DNA of 64,000 bases from the NCBI GenBank assembly GCA_014526335.1, contig JACTAT010000030.1, positions 396,946 to 460,945 on the forward strand, read 5' to 3'. Shown here piece after piece: positions 9,952 to 20,720 of this stretch (position 1 is the stretch's first letter; the number at the start of each line of letters is the position of its first letter). The DNA is from Chrysaora quinquecirrha. Its lineage: Eukaryota > Cnidaria > Scyphozoa > Semaeostomeae > Pelagiidae. A program made the translations under genes and the position numbers. The notes beneath the pieces were generated by a model that saw only the letters and a list, made by a program, of their open reading frames with translations, was not told the origin of the DNA and did no database searches.

Positions 9952-11839
9952 TTATCGACGCACCGGTAAGAAACTGCCAAAAGAGTAGTCACTTCCAACA
10001 AGAATATCTATCATGGAACAGTTATCAGAGTCATCAGGCATATCTCCTAACGGTAGGCCCATAAGATGAGAAAATTGCGTAGCTGCAAAATTAATCGGTT
10101 GTGCCGTTATAGGTGCACATACAACTGGGACTACGTATGCCTTGATAAAAGAACTCAATCCATTATATGGACTTCTGACGCACATTTGCACGACATCGTA
10201 GGTTTTTAGTGCTGCAGTTTCACGGCCGAATGTTTTTACTGATAGAGTTTCTTTAGAAATGGTAGGAAGGGCCAAAGAGTCCCTGAGCCGCTGGGAGACA
10301 TAGGACCGCTGGCTTCCAGAGTCAAATATCATGCGAGAAATCAACGGCTTATCTGGGTTCACTGCCGCCAAAATATAGCCCTTGGCCGTTTGAAGTAGCA
10401 CAGAATTCTGTGTTTCAATGTACATTGTTGTCGTTGAAGAGATATTATTTTGAGGCACTTCAGTCGTTTGTTGTCTGTCATTAAAATCTGAATTGTGTGT
10501 TGACAACGAAGCGGCAGAATTTCGCAATCCTTGCTGATAAGGATTAGAATTTGTTTGGTTTTGAAAAAGCCGGGTGTTCGTACAAACGCTCGCATGATGC
10601 CTTTCTTTGCAATTATGGCACTTTATGTTAGAGACGCATTGTCTCGAAAGATGTCCTTTCTTCAAGCAGACAAAACATCTTCCTTGCCTTTTCAATACCT
10701 CTTTTCGATGAATGGGGTCAGTGATTACATTGCATTTGGCGGATAAATGAGAGTTCTTACAAAACGAGCAGGTAACTTTACCCCCTTCGTTCAACAGCGC
10801 TGCGGTGGTAGGAAGTAAGCTGGCATGTCTTGTTGTCTGGTTTGAGTTGGGGCTTTTGGCGATGCCAAGTTGGTCACACTGCTCCCTAGCCTCTAATTCT
10901 GTTTCTAGAATTTCCAAAACCCTTTCTAGGCCCCATTCATCCTTTCGAATACCCTTTGTGATAGCAAGACGAATTTCGTCAGGGATTTTGCCAAGAATTA
11001 CAGGAATAAGGAGTGCTCCATACTGAGTGAAGTCTACCCCAAGAGACTTGAGACTTTGCACGTTACTCTCTATTCTATCAAATAGCCTTCTGAGGGATTT
11101 TACATCCCGATCTGCTGAAACCGATTGGAAATTCAGCAAAACCTCCATGTGAGAGTTCATAATAATCTGTTTCTGGGCGAATCTATCTTGTAAAATTTCA
11201 ATAGCTGAAGTATAATTTGCGCCCGTGACCTGTATTCCAGCAATCGCGGTGGCTGCTTGGCCCTCTAGGAGAGTTTTGAGGTGCCTAAACTTGTTTACAT
11301 CTGATATAGAGGTGTTCCCATGAATAACGGCAAAACTCTCCCACCATTTGAACCATTTTTTGGGGTCCCCGTTATATTTCGCAAGTTGCAATTTTGGCAA
11401 TTTTGTCCCGGCCTCTCCCCCTTGTCCAGAAAAGCTCCTAGGCTGAGGAGTCGTAAATTGCGGGCTAGGACCCGCACTAACTGCAGTTGTGGCGGGTGAG
11501 GTAGTTTGACTGCGTTTTGCTTCCAATCCGAGAAGAAAATCACGAATTCTTGCCTGTAGTTCTCACATTCAACAACTTCATTCTCGATTTCAGCATCATC
11601 AAGTAATAGAAAAATTTCTTCATCAATATTTCGTAGAATTTTAAGCTTTTCTTCAGATGAACACAAACTCTTTCTATTTCACTATCCGAAGGATCTGAAA
11701 CATGTATTAAAGTCTCGGCTTCATTCAAGAGTTTAGTCAGATGGCTACGATAGCCTCCTCTAATGCGTTTCTTTCTATTTAGCTGGTTAGTAGATTCGTT
11801 AGATACTACGTTTGCATTCGGATTGTTCGTTAACGACAT
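9952..11839 (-). pseudogene. BEL/Pao gag and aspartic protease
   Basis: The start at 11839 (M-S-L-T-N-N) opens a 99-residue frame. Frameshifts near 11670 and 11535 bring in the main 524-residue frame (9952-11526). That frame has a capsid-like DUF1759-type region (residues about 45-215), three zinc knuckles at about 253-265, 284-297 and 303-315, and a DUF1758-type retropepsin with Asp-Ser-Gly at 402-404. The final shift at about 9980 lies in a TTTT run and separates gag-pro from pol. Gag packages the RNA; the protease cuts the polyprotein. BEL elements usually have one continuous frame, so the three breaks look secondary, possibly partly assembly error in homopolymers. Confidence 0.9.
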
Positions 11840-11905
11840 ATTCAGAATTTAAGGTTTTAAGGTAGATATAGAAAACAACGACTTGATCCGGTTCAGTGTG
11901 GACCA

Positions 11906-12196
11906 TGTAGAGAAATTGACGAGTAAAGACTCTGTTCATTCAATTACTCGTAGCAATATTAATTCATATCATTATATACAAAAAAATAACAAGAGAAGAG
12001 GACTGTATAAATTCAAAGATTACTTATCTCAGCGATTTGTCAGATTTCATTCTAGTAAGTGTCTTCGAAGAGTATAAGAGTGTTCAGTTTAGTTCACAGA
12101 ATTGTTCAGAATAAGATTCAAGTTCGTCTAATTTACGCATAGAAGTTTACGCATAATTTGCATAACAATGCAAGTTAAAGTCCAAATTCCTCCACA
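11906..12196 (-). repeat. BEL element 5' LTR (291 bp)
   Basis: Partner of 5910-6206. Transcription of the element would start here and run leftward. I could not assign a primer-binding site with confidence: the bases just inside (sense TGGTCCACACTGAACCGG) begin TGG but match no tRNA end I can name. Confidence 0.95.
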
Positions 12197-14230
12197 AAAT
12201 GCTCTCTCAACTTCTGCTACTTCAGCATCTGTCAAATCTCTCTTTGATGGTATTTTCCAATTTCTATAATCTAGAACATCTTCATCTTTTAGCGGGTTTT
12301 TACATACTACACCAGGTTCAAACATTCCTTGACGTTCTCTTTTCAATTCTGCGACTTTTCCTGTTCATTTCTCGGTACATCAGGATACTGATGTTGAGTA
12401 ACCTCATCATGTAGGTAACCTTTCGCAGAGAAGAATTGTTTTTAGGCAGGTTGTCGGCTAGTGTTGCCAAACTTGTACTCAGAAATGCAAAGGAGTCGAT
12501 GTATTTGATTTCATGAATATTTCTTTCCTTATTATCTTCATTCACGTCAGTATGAGCACCAATCTGTGCAGTCATTATCTTTTCTTTCGAATTGGCAATG
12601 ATGTTTGTATTTCTGCCTTTCAAATTCTTCAGGACATGATGCATGTCATACCCTTTTAGATTGTGGAAGACGATCGGGATCGTGTGAGTGTTTGCTACTA
12701 TATCCAGATGATTGAAGTTGCAATACTTACAAGCCGGTCCTCTGTATTTCCCAGTAATGTGACAATGATCTTTGACTTTCTTTCAATTTTATCATCAAAT
12801 ATGCTTACAGCAATAGCAGTGTGTAGCCATATCATGTCTTGCGTTTTCTTCAGGTGTTAATCTAATCATCGGCATGATTTTCTTCAACACTGTCCGGATT
12901 TCATCATTCAATTCATCTAGCCCGTTCATCAACAACTCCATACAGTCTTCACCAGTATAGCATTCTAATGGTTGTTGCCATCTATCATCGATTGATTTGA
13001 CATAAATGCAATAGCTGATCGGCTTGTGTTCTTGATAAGCAGCTCTCTTGTTTCAGCTCTTCAAAATGGATTCAGTATCTGCATAGATGATGAATGGTAG
13101 CCAGCTGTGATTCTGGAAATATTCAAACTTTAATTCTGTATCTTGGGGATATTCAACAGCTTGGGGGATCTGACATATCTTTTGATGCTTCTCCAAATTT
13201 TCTTGAGTTGTACACCACGAACAGCATAGAGGGCAGTAAAAACGCATTCGTTTATGTTTATGACCGTCGCGACCTGCCAAAAGATGACTAAAGTCCTTTA
13301 TCCAGCAATAGTTACTCTCATTATCCTCATTGATAATTAAAAACAAAAAGATATGCTTTTCACGTTTAACTTCAGTTATTCTTACTGGTACAATTGTATC
13401 ATCTTCATCTTTATAGATGTTGATTGAAATATTGTTATTCATTTCAAATGTATCAATCATCTTTTTATGTGATGCTTTTACTGGAAATGTCAATCTTTCA
13501 CAGTTAAGTTCATCCAAGTATGGGCGATACTTTGCAACTCTCTGTGGATCTTTTGGTTGTGGACGTAGGGCAGATAGAGTTGCCCAGATGAAGCATTTAT
13601 TGTCTCTGTTCTGGACATCGATGACGGCTTGCTTGGTTTTAATATACGTAGGTAGTTGTAAATACTTTTCACTCCGGATTGCTTCATAATCGAACATCTT
13701 CACTTGCAGTTTGGTAAACCTTGTAAATATCCAATCACTTCCATTCTCCAAGAATTCATCAACCTTATCTCGTAGTAAGTTGATAGATTCAACTACATGA
13801 TCTTCAACATCGTAATACTCTGACCTTAGCAGCGCTTGCACAGTGGTTCTGAATGTGGGTGGTGGTTCTTTAACCATAGGCATATCACCATACTTCTAAA
13901 TTCTACACTGATAGTGACATAATACTTTATCCCTTGCTTGTGGTCTGGCAATTCTTCTTTAATTTCTCGAATCGCATGTTGCGTGACTCTTGCCCAGTCT
14001 TTAATATCTTCTTCTTCGGTATATATCCTGAATGCTTTCTTATCCATCTTGTTCATACCCTTACCTCCACCGACTAATTGATCTTGTTCTGGTGTTGGCG
14101 GACTTATATCATGCGCTGTTCGCTTATGTAATGTGAGATTTAACATTGTGTCAAACAATTTCCCACATACATCGCGATTTCAATTTCCACAATTTCCCAC
14201 ATACATCGCGAGCGATTTTTCAACGCAAAG
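12197..14230 (-). pseudogene. Polinton/Maverick DNA polymerase B, N-terminal and exonuclease part (first piece)
   Basis: Reading starts near 14230 with half of a C2H2 zinc finger ('VCGKLFDTMLNLTLHKRTAH'), where the first Cys of the pair appears mutated. Then come an N-terminal domain (13826-14158), a frameshift near 13885, and a 276-residue frame (13053-13883) with a CPLCCSWC zinc finger and 'FIIYADTES', the exonuclease I motif with its metal-binding Asp and Glu. Next is a degraded exonuclease stretch (12650-13050), and 12318-12644 with 'IKYIDSFAFLSTSLATL', the exonuclease II/III region. Frames change at about 13040, 12650 and 12330. The order and motifs match protein-primed polymerases of Polintons. 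Neighbouring Polinton genes (integrase, ATPase, capsid) are not in this window. Confidence 0.88.
14159..14225. repeat. Short tandem duplication at the polymerase 5' end
   Basis: A 21-bp segment, CAATTTCCCACATACATCGCG, occurs twice about 13 bases apart. It duplicates the sequence coding for the zinc-finger start and probably helped break the N-terminus. Confidence 0.7.
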
Positions 14231-15322
14231 GATATGTAGCATTTGCTGTGGACTTACTTCCGCACAGCACGAGGTGTCTGATTGCATCTTTTTCACACAA
14301 GAAAATATGCTTGAAATATTACGTTTTCCCTTTTGATCATAGAATTGAATTTTCAAAAATTAACAAGCGGATAAATGAACATCTTTAATCGACAAAGATT
14401 TCGATATATATTTCGACATAGTTAACGTCCTTTCTCTGGCATATAATCGCGTTTGAAAACTGCCACCTGACAAGAAGCTCTATGGTGAAACCTTAAGAGT
14501 TTGACAGAACTTTGTTGTTTGAGAAAAACAACTCCATATTTCGTCTACCTCGTACGCAAATCAAAAAATTGACAAGCGAGGTTGGATAGATTATTATTCA
14601 ACCAATATATTGGTATAAATTTTAATAAATTTGCACCAAGAATTTGGCATATAATTTGCATTCTTTGCAAATTACAACTCCTGGGTTGATTTCTTGTGCT
14701 GCCCACCTCCTCTGCGAGGTATCTTGGCGCGAAATACTACGTGTTTTACCCTGGTTCTTGCTGTTTCTGGCTTGGTTTTCGCTGTTTCCTTCAACAAAAT
14801 AAGTTTTTTTCAACTCTAATACGAATGTGTTTTCCTTCCTCTTGTTTACTTTGTGTTTTTGTGTTGGGGATTGTGCAAATTTTAATGATTTGAGCGAGGA
14901 AAGGGAGAAGTCTAAGCATAGGCCCTTCCACTTTGATTAAAATGTAAACAAACAAAGTGCAAGCGAAAACAGTTCAATTCTGCAGATCTGATAAACCAAC
15001 AAAAGCTTAAAATAATTTATGAATTTCTAATTAGTCTAAATTTCATCACTTTTTCTGCCAATGTTCCAGGAAAGTCTTTTTAACTACCACGTGAAACGAT
15101 TGACTTTTTCGCTGCAGAACATTGACTTTCTGTCATTTTGATTCCTCTTTCATGTGCAAGTTTTCCTTACAGCGCAAGCGCAACATAATCAGAACCGCTG
15201 CCGAGCAAATGTTACAAAACCTATTGACATCTTTTCCTATGTCGCTTACTATTAGCGCTTATTATTAGCAGCTGAGCTTTCTTCTTCGTGTGACATTCCC
15301 TTTTCCGAGAGACTTTCCATTA
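14231..15322. other. No gene recognised
   Basis: AT-rich sequence between the Polinton remnant and the Harbinger element. Short open frames at 14622-14813 (-) and 14696-14893 (+) have no recognisable motif. Confidence 0.6.
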
Positions 15323-15525
15323 ATGAAAACGATGTTGGAGAAACCATTGCGCTAGATCCATAAAACCGTCGCACTATAGCGCAACCTGATGACATCATTA
15401 ATGACGCTCTTGATAGTCGAACGCCCTTCCCAGGATTCTTGAAAACAAGGTTGGAGAAACCAGCACGCTAGATCCATAAAATAGCGCAACCTGATGCGTC
15501 ATTGATGACGTCACTGCGCTCGGAC
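15323..15525. repeat. Direct duplication, ~85-bp units
   Basis: Two copies (about 15323-15410 and 15440-15525) share GTTGGAGAAACCA, CGCTAGATCCATAAAA and TAGCGCAACCTGATG in the same order, ending in TGACG-type motifs. They lie just upstream of the truncated Harbinger transposase and may be its subterminal repeats. Confidence 0.75.
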
Positions 15526-15600
15526 GCCTATGCGCTCGGAGCCTCACTTAGCTACCTACTTTCTCACAAATCGATAAAGCGACTATCTAAAAACTCTCAG

Positions 15601-16202
15601 ACCTTCTTTTGTTACAAAATGTTTTATTCTTTTAATGTCCAGGCAGTTTGTGACTACAGAGGAATGTTTATGGGTGTAGGATGCCGTTGGCCAGGCTGCA
15701 CTCATGATGCAAAAGGTTTTGCAAACTCCTCAATAAACCAGAAATTTGAGGGATGGTGAAGTTCCAAAAAACGTTTCAGACAATCCTTCCAGGATATGAC
15801 AAGATTGCAAACTATCTGATTGGAGACCCAGTTTACCTCCTCACCCCATTCTGTATGAAAGAGTTTGACAGCGGTACAACAAATGAGCAAGTTGTATTCA
15901 ATGGCTTACTGCGTTCTGCAAGGAACCCGATAGAGTGTGAATTTGGTAGATTAAAAGCTAGATGGTCTATTCTGACAAGGAAAATGGACCTTAAGATCGA
16001 TGCTATACCAACCATTGTGTATGCATGTTTTGTCTTGCACAATTTCTGTGAATTACATAATAGTTATGTTGATGACAACATTGTTAAGAACCAAATGCGA
16101 AATAGTAAACGAAATGAAGAAATAAATAGAAATAATCCAGACCCAGCCTATTCTTGCATATCTGGAGAGGGTATAGTAGTGAGATCTACTCTTAAAAAGT
16201 GA
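15601..16202 (+). pseudogene. PIF/Harbinger transposase, N-terminally truncated
   Basis: The C-terminal two thirds of a DDE-type Harbinger nuclease. It has 'QAVCDYRGMF ... WPGCTHDAK' (start of the catalytic core), then two frameshifts near 15755-15775, then 'GDPVYLLTPF' (second acidic motif) and 'ECEFGRLKARW' (catalytic Glu region), closing with 'FVLHNFCELH'. The N-terminal DNA-binding helices are missing. The family cuts at TWA targets together with a Myb-like partner, which is present convergently at 16498-17478. Target-site ends were not found. Confidence 0.88.
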
Positions 16203-16497
16203 AAATTTGCCAGAAAATCTAGCTGAATAACTCTCTATTCATTCAATACTATATTCAGTTCATGTTCTCTCTATTTATGCTATAAGTCAAGGTAAAACTT
16301 CATAAATTGTGTTTAAAGATTCTTCCCCATTAGTATTGTTGTGAAACATCTGCCTTCTCAGCTCATTTGGACTTGAAACTCTGAGCTGCATATTTGTAGA
16401 TATGTAGAAGCACCAAGATTTGGTTGAGAAGGACATCCATGTTGTATATTTTTGGACAAGCAAAAGCACGAGGATTTGGTTGTGAAGGAACTCCATG

Positions 16498-17478
16498 TTA
16501 TATATTTTGTGAATATGCCGATCCACTGGGATTTAAGTGAGGACAATTTTGGTAGAATAAATTTTGGTTCTGTGGGCGATTTCTAACCATAGAATGAGCC
16601 AAAAGTTCCATACAGCGACTGATTCCTTCTCCGATCTGCTTCATAGATTTGCCATTATCTTTTATAGCTTCAGAGAAAAGGGAACTGGATTGTTTCATTG
16701 ATTCCGACAATTGTTTCCTGAACTTTATATCTTCCTTTGCTTCGTTTGTCAGCATCTGGTCTCGCTGCGCTGCTGACAAGGCTTTCTCAAGGCGTTTGCG
16801 CTTTTTATAAATATGTTTCGGCACCTTATTTGCTGCAGGCTTGCGTTTTCTACTGTTTTCTCGAACGTCTTGTTCATTTCCAACATCTTTATCTGCAGTA
16901 ATCAGACTTTCATCATTTTCATCCTCAAAAAAGGCCTGTGATACATCAAGCAATGTCTCTGGGGTTGTAGAATTGCTAGAACATGCAACGTCTTGACAGA
17001 AAGAGTTCAAACCAGAGGAAAAAGGCTCTACTGCTGCTGTGCCACCCCAGATCTTTACCAATTCATCATAGAATTAAAACACTAGTTTCCCACTTCCACT
17101 CCTTCTTCCTGATAACACTGCACGAGAAAAATTCTGTCTTACTTCTTTCACTTTCTCCTGAATTCTTGAGTATCCTTTTTTAATCAAATCCGTATCTTAT
17201 TTTACTTTTTTGTAGTACTCATCCTTTTCTTTTTCGTCTAGCTCTCGAATGTCTGTATCCGAGATTGAATGGGCAGATACGGGGCCAAATAGTTTAACTC
17301 TGTGCTCAGCATATTTCCTCGTCATCAACAAGTGCAGTTCTGTGTGCTGCGCTGAACGATCACCGTTAAAATCTAAATTTCTGTACTTCATTGTGCTCTT
17401 GTAACTGCTTATTGCAGCTACCAAACTCTCCACCATCTCCATAGACCACTAAAACTGCTTCTTCTTGTTGGATGCCAT
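16498..17478 (-). pseudogene. Harbinger second protein (Myb/trihelix DNA-binding partner)
   Basis: PIF/Harbinger elements carry a second gene whose Myb/SANT-like product helps bring the transposase to DNA. The likely start is the ATG at 17476-17478, followed by an in-frame TAG, then the frame 17197-17442. A middle stretch (17060-17196) is readable in a shifted frame ('VKEVRQNFSRAV') with one stop before 'FYDELVKIWGG'. The last frame (16498-17061) has a basic nuclear-localisation-like cluster (RKRKPAANKVPKH) and a helical tail. The convergent orientation towards the transposase fits the family. Two stops and at least one shift make it non-functional. Confidence 0.8.
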
Positions 17479-17540
17479 TTAAGGTTTAAAGCATTGGTCT
17501 GGAAGTAGCTTTTGGTGGGGTTTCAGTGGTGGATCGAGGC

Positions 17541-17748
17541 AGATGATATGTGAACGAGGTCAGCCCGTTTAGGTGAGATAGCAGCTGCTTTCCCCAAGAT
17601 CTCACCTAACCGGGCTGGCCCGGCTACCATATAAGCAAAGAATGAATAATTATAAGCAATTCTATGTAATTATTTTGTGAAGCGAGGCCCTCGGCAATGT
17701 GGGCCAGCCCGGTTTTCCGGGCTGACTCGACTCATATAAACAGGCTCT
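17541..17748. mobile_element. MITE-like sequence with strong hairpins
   Basis: It contains TCAGCCCGTTTAGGTGAGAT paired with ATCTCACCTAACCGGGCTGG (17557-17620) around a short loop, and a second hairpin GCCAGCCCGG/CCGGGCTGAC (17702-17726). The outer parts share GTCAGCCCG in inverted orientation. It interrupts a BEL pol scrap. Exact ends and target duplication were not resolved. Confidence 0.65.
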
Positions 17749-17826
17749 TAGCGGAACTATGATTGGTGCGACAAGACTCAACGGATCATAAAACTGTGCG
17801 GTTGTTTTTAAGGCGTTGCGTTTTGT
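17749..17826 (-). pseudogene. BEL/Pao pol scrap
   Basis: About 26 codons reading 'KRNALKTTAQFYDPLSLVAP', the conserved segment between RT and RNase H of BEL/Pao elements ('ARFYDPLGL' in the complete element of this window). It is cut by the MITE on its 3' side and by the LINE tail on its 5' side. Confidence 0.7.
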
Positions 17827-17986
17827 GTATGTATGTATATACAAGCACACTAATCCTTAGTACAAAGGTTTTTCATAGCGGCATTAAATTAATCGAAAGG
17901 AAATAATTACAATTTCATACGTAAAAAAGTTAAAACTTGTTTCAAATGAATATCTTAACCTAAATTTTTTTTTTTTATAAAATGAA

Positions 17987-19669
17987 TCAATAACCTAATT
18001 TTGTGTTTAGTCTTAATTTAAATTGTCCATAAGAAGAGGCATTCTTGACATGACTTGGCAGTGCATTGTAGTCTTTGACACCACTATAACAAAACGTTCT
18101 CTGATCACTACGTGCTGTTGCCATTGGTACGTGTAAGTTGTTTGCTTGCCTTGTTTGATACTGATGTAAGTTTCTGTTTAGCGTATAATTTTCCGTGAGG
18201 TAAACTGGTGCGAGACCATGTAAGCATTTGTAAACGAAGCCCATCCGATGGTAAGATCTGAGTTGATTTAGTCTCATCCATCCAATGTTATGAAGCAATG
18301 GAGTTGCATGTTCGCGCTTGAGAGCTCCAGCAATGACTCTTGCAGCGACGTTTTGGACCATTTGGGCCTTATTGGTGACATTCTTACTAGCAGTGTCATA
18401 TACAATATCACCATAGCTTACACATGACATCACTGTGGCAGACACAAGGTTTTTCAGAACTTCTTTAGTCATGGAACCCCTTAACTTCGATATTTGAATG
18501 AGTTTTCCTGTGCTTGATCGCTTCAAGTCTGTAATATGCTCCTTCCATGTAAGATTTTGATCAAATTTCATGCCTAGGTTTTTAACAGTTGGGACAGCTT
18601 CAATTGGAGTGTCTTGGATCAGTATAGTTTTGCTTTGAGGGGAAATTTTTGCTAATTGCTGTCGGGTACCATAGATAATATACTGAAATTTATCGGGATT
18701 CGCTTTCAGTTTACTCTTTGTGAACCAGTCTAAAATCAAATTACACTTTTTAACTAGTTCTGAAACAGCAGTATCCAATGATTTTACAGTGCAGCTGGTG
18801 AATAGTTGTAGATCGTCTGCATATCCATGGATGCTAGTCTCCATTGTCCCAGGTGGTGCATTTTCCGCCACGATCGCAGGTATTTCGTTTATGTACAAGA
18901 TGAATAGCAAGGGGCCGAGTACAGATCCCTGAGGTACACCACATTGTGAAATTTTGTTGTCCAATAAAATATCATTTACTTTCACATACTGACAGCGGTT
19001 TCGGAGATATGAGCCAAACCAGAACACTGAATGATAGTCAAAACCGTATTTGAGCAAATTCACTAGTAGGAATGTGTGATCGATTGTATCAAGAGCTTTA
19101 CTAAGATCCATCATTATTGTTGGTGTTATCATTCCTTTGCTCATGTTCATCAAAATTTGATCAGCAATGCATGTTAATGCTGTCTCTGTTGAATGATGTT
19201 TCCGGAAACCAGAGTAGTATTTCTCTAAAATATTGTTCGTAGGCAGAATGGAAATTGGCCTATAATTGGAGTATGCCAGTTTTTCTCCACTCTTATGTAC
19301 TGGTGTTATAACAGAAGTTTTCCATAGAGATGGGCAGTTTCCAGTAGCTATACTCAAGTTTATTAAACGAGCTATCGAGTTTGCCACTATGTCTGCAACA
19401 ATTTTCAGTGATTTCAGATCAACGCTGTCAATTCCTTTTGCCTTATTGGAAGGCATTGTCCTCAGGATGTCAAGAACCTCACTTGTTGTCACGGTCCTGA
19501 AGGAGAATGATGACTTTATATCGAATGGAAATTTGAAGCGCCGGTGACATCGAGGGAGACTTTCTTGAGTTTTTGGTCCCACCGTGGCAAAGAATTGATT
19601 GAGTTCAGTAGCTTTTATTTTTGTTGCCCATTGCTGAGGAATTCCGTTACTTTCTCTTTTGGTAGGCAT
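17987..19669 (-). pseudogene. LINE reverse transcriptase domain, 560 codons open
   Basis: A long open frame with the RT motifs in order: 'SNYRPISILP' at about 134-143, 'HHSTETALT' at 158-166, 'MMDLSKALDTIDH' at 186-198, 'GVPQGSVLGPLLF' at 244-256, and the catalytic YADD at 283-286. The C-terminal part ends with the usual LINE 'FKLRLNTKLGY'. Between residues 143 and 150 the 'SKILERVV'-like helix of this family seems deleted, joining motif 1 directly to 'YYSGFRKHHS'. The frame joins the endonuclease with a one-base shift at 19670-19690, in an A-rich run. The rest looks well preserved, so the element may have been active fairly recently. Confidence 0.9.
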
Positions 19670-19677
19670 AAGGCGCT

Positions 19678-20720
19678 TCAGGTTTTTCCAAATTTGTTTT
19701 GGGTCGTTTTAACAGCTTTCTTTTCAACTTTGAAATTTTCCAAAGCCCTTTCACATTGTGATTGTACTGCGATTTTTCTAAGTTGATCTTTCTTGTTTAT
19801 CATATCTTGCAGTTCCGGAGTGAACCATGACTTCGGCCTTGCTCGGACTTTAATCATTCGCTCAGGTGCATGTTTATTGAGTACTTTCAAATAAAATTCA
19901 GTCCATAGAAGCACTGCTGTGTCAACATCATTCAGTCTTCCACATCTAGCAAGGGGCAGCTTTGTGATGTCAGCTTTGAAATTGTCTGCATTGAAGTGCT
20001 TGTATGTTCGGACTTTCTTGAAAATTGCCTTTGCTTTAGGGCTCTTTTGGTTGAGGATGACGTACGTTAATGAGTGATCACTTAACGATGTATGCAAGAC
20101 ACCTGCTTTCAAGACTTCAAGTCCTTGAGTGGTCATGATGATATCAATTAGAGTTGAAGAGGTGGACGTTACCCTTGTAGCCTCTTCTATTAACTGTTTA
20201 AAAGCATACGAAGAAATGATTTCTTTGAGGTCTTTTGCTGGACTCATATCTGGTTTAAGAAGATCACAGTTTAAGTCACCAGTGATGATTATCTCACAAT
20301 TTATTGCTATAGCTGTCGCCAGGTTACTTTCAAATTTTTCGAGGTGTATGAGAGGACTATCTGGAGGCCTATAAATTCTACCAAGTATCAGTGGTTTTCC
20401 CTTTCCTATCTTTACTTTGGCCCATAGCTGTTCAACAGAGTTGTCTGCAGATGCTGGTGATCTCAGTTCACAGAATTCTTCCACATTGAGGTGATTCTTG
20501 TAATATATAAGCAAACCACCACCAGCTTTTGTGTCCCTGTCAAGTCTGATGTCACATTTATAATTTTCAATGACTGGAGCTTGCTTGTCAATGTTTCTCT
20601 TCAGCCATGTTTCTGTGACCACAAGAATATCAATACAAGAGTTACCTAATGATGTTCCACCATTGTCTTAGAGGAGAGAAGTGAGCGGATGTTGATATGA
20701 GCTTTATTTAGGTTGTCAGA
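19678..20720 (-). pseudogene. LINE APE-type endonuclease
   Basis: Apurinic-endonuclease-like domain that nicks the target to prime reverse transcription. The 314-residue frame (19678-20622) shows 'VTETWL' (the catalytic Glu), 'GGGLLIYY', 'GRIYRPP', 'IITGDLNCDL' (the GDxN motif) and 'SLSDHSLTY' (the SDH motif). The start of the domain ('HINIRSLLS') is in another frame at 20646-20720, so there is a break near 20640. The linker to the RT follows. All catalytic residues that I can check are present. Confidence 0.9.

Larger units (their letters stand above)
5910..12196 (-). mobile_element. BEL/Pao LTR retrotransposon, complete with both LTRs
   Basis: A 6,287-bp element lies on the minus strand between two direct repeats (5910-6206 and 11906-12196) that begin TG and end CA when read in sense. 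A 5-bp duplication, AAATG, flanks it (5905-5909 and 12197-12201). Internal order is gag, aspartic protease, RT, RNase H, integrase, which is the BEL/Pao order. It sits inside the Polinton polymerase and the polymerase frame rejoins across it, so it is younger. The LTRs differ by about three substitutions and two short indels, suggesting a recent insertion, yet the polyprotein has several frame breaks. Confidence 0.95.
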
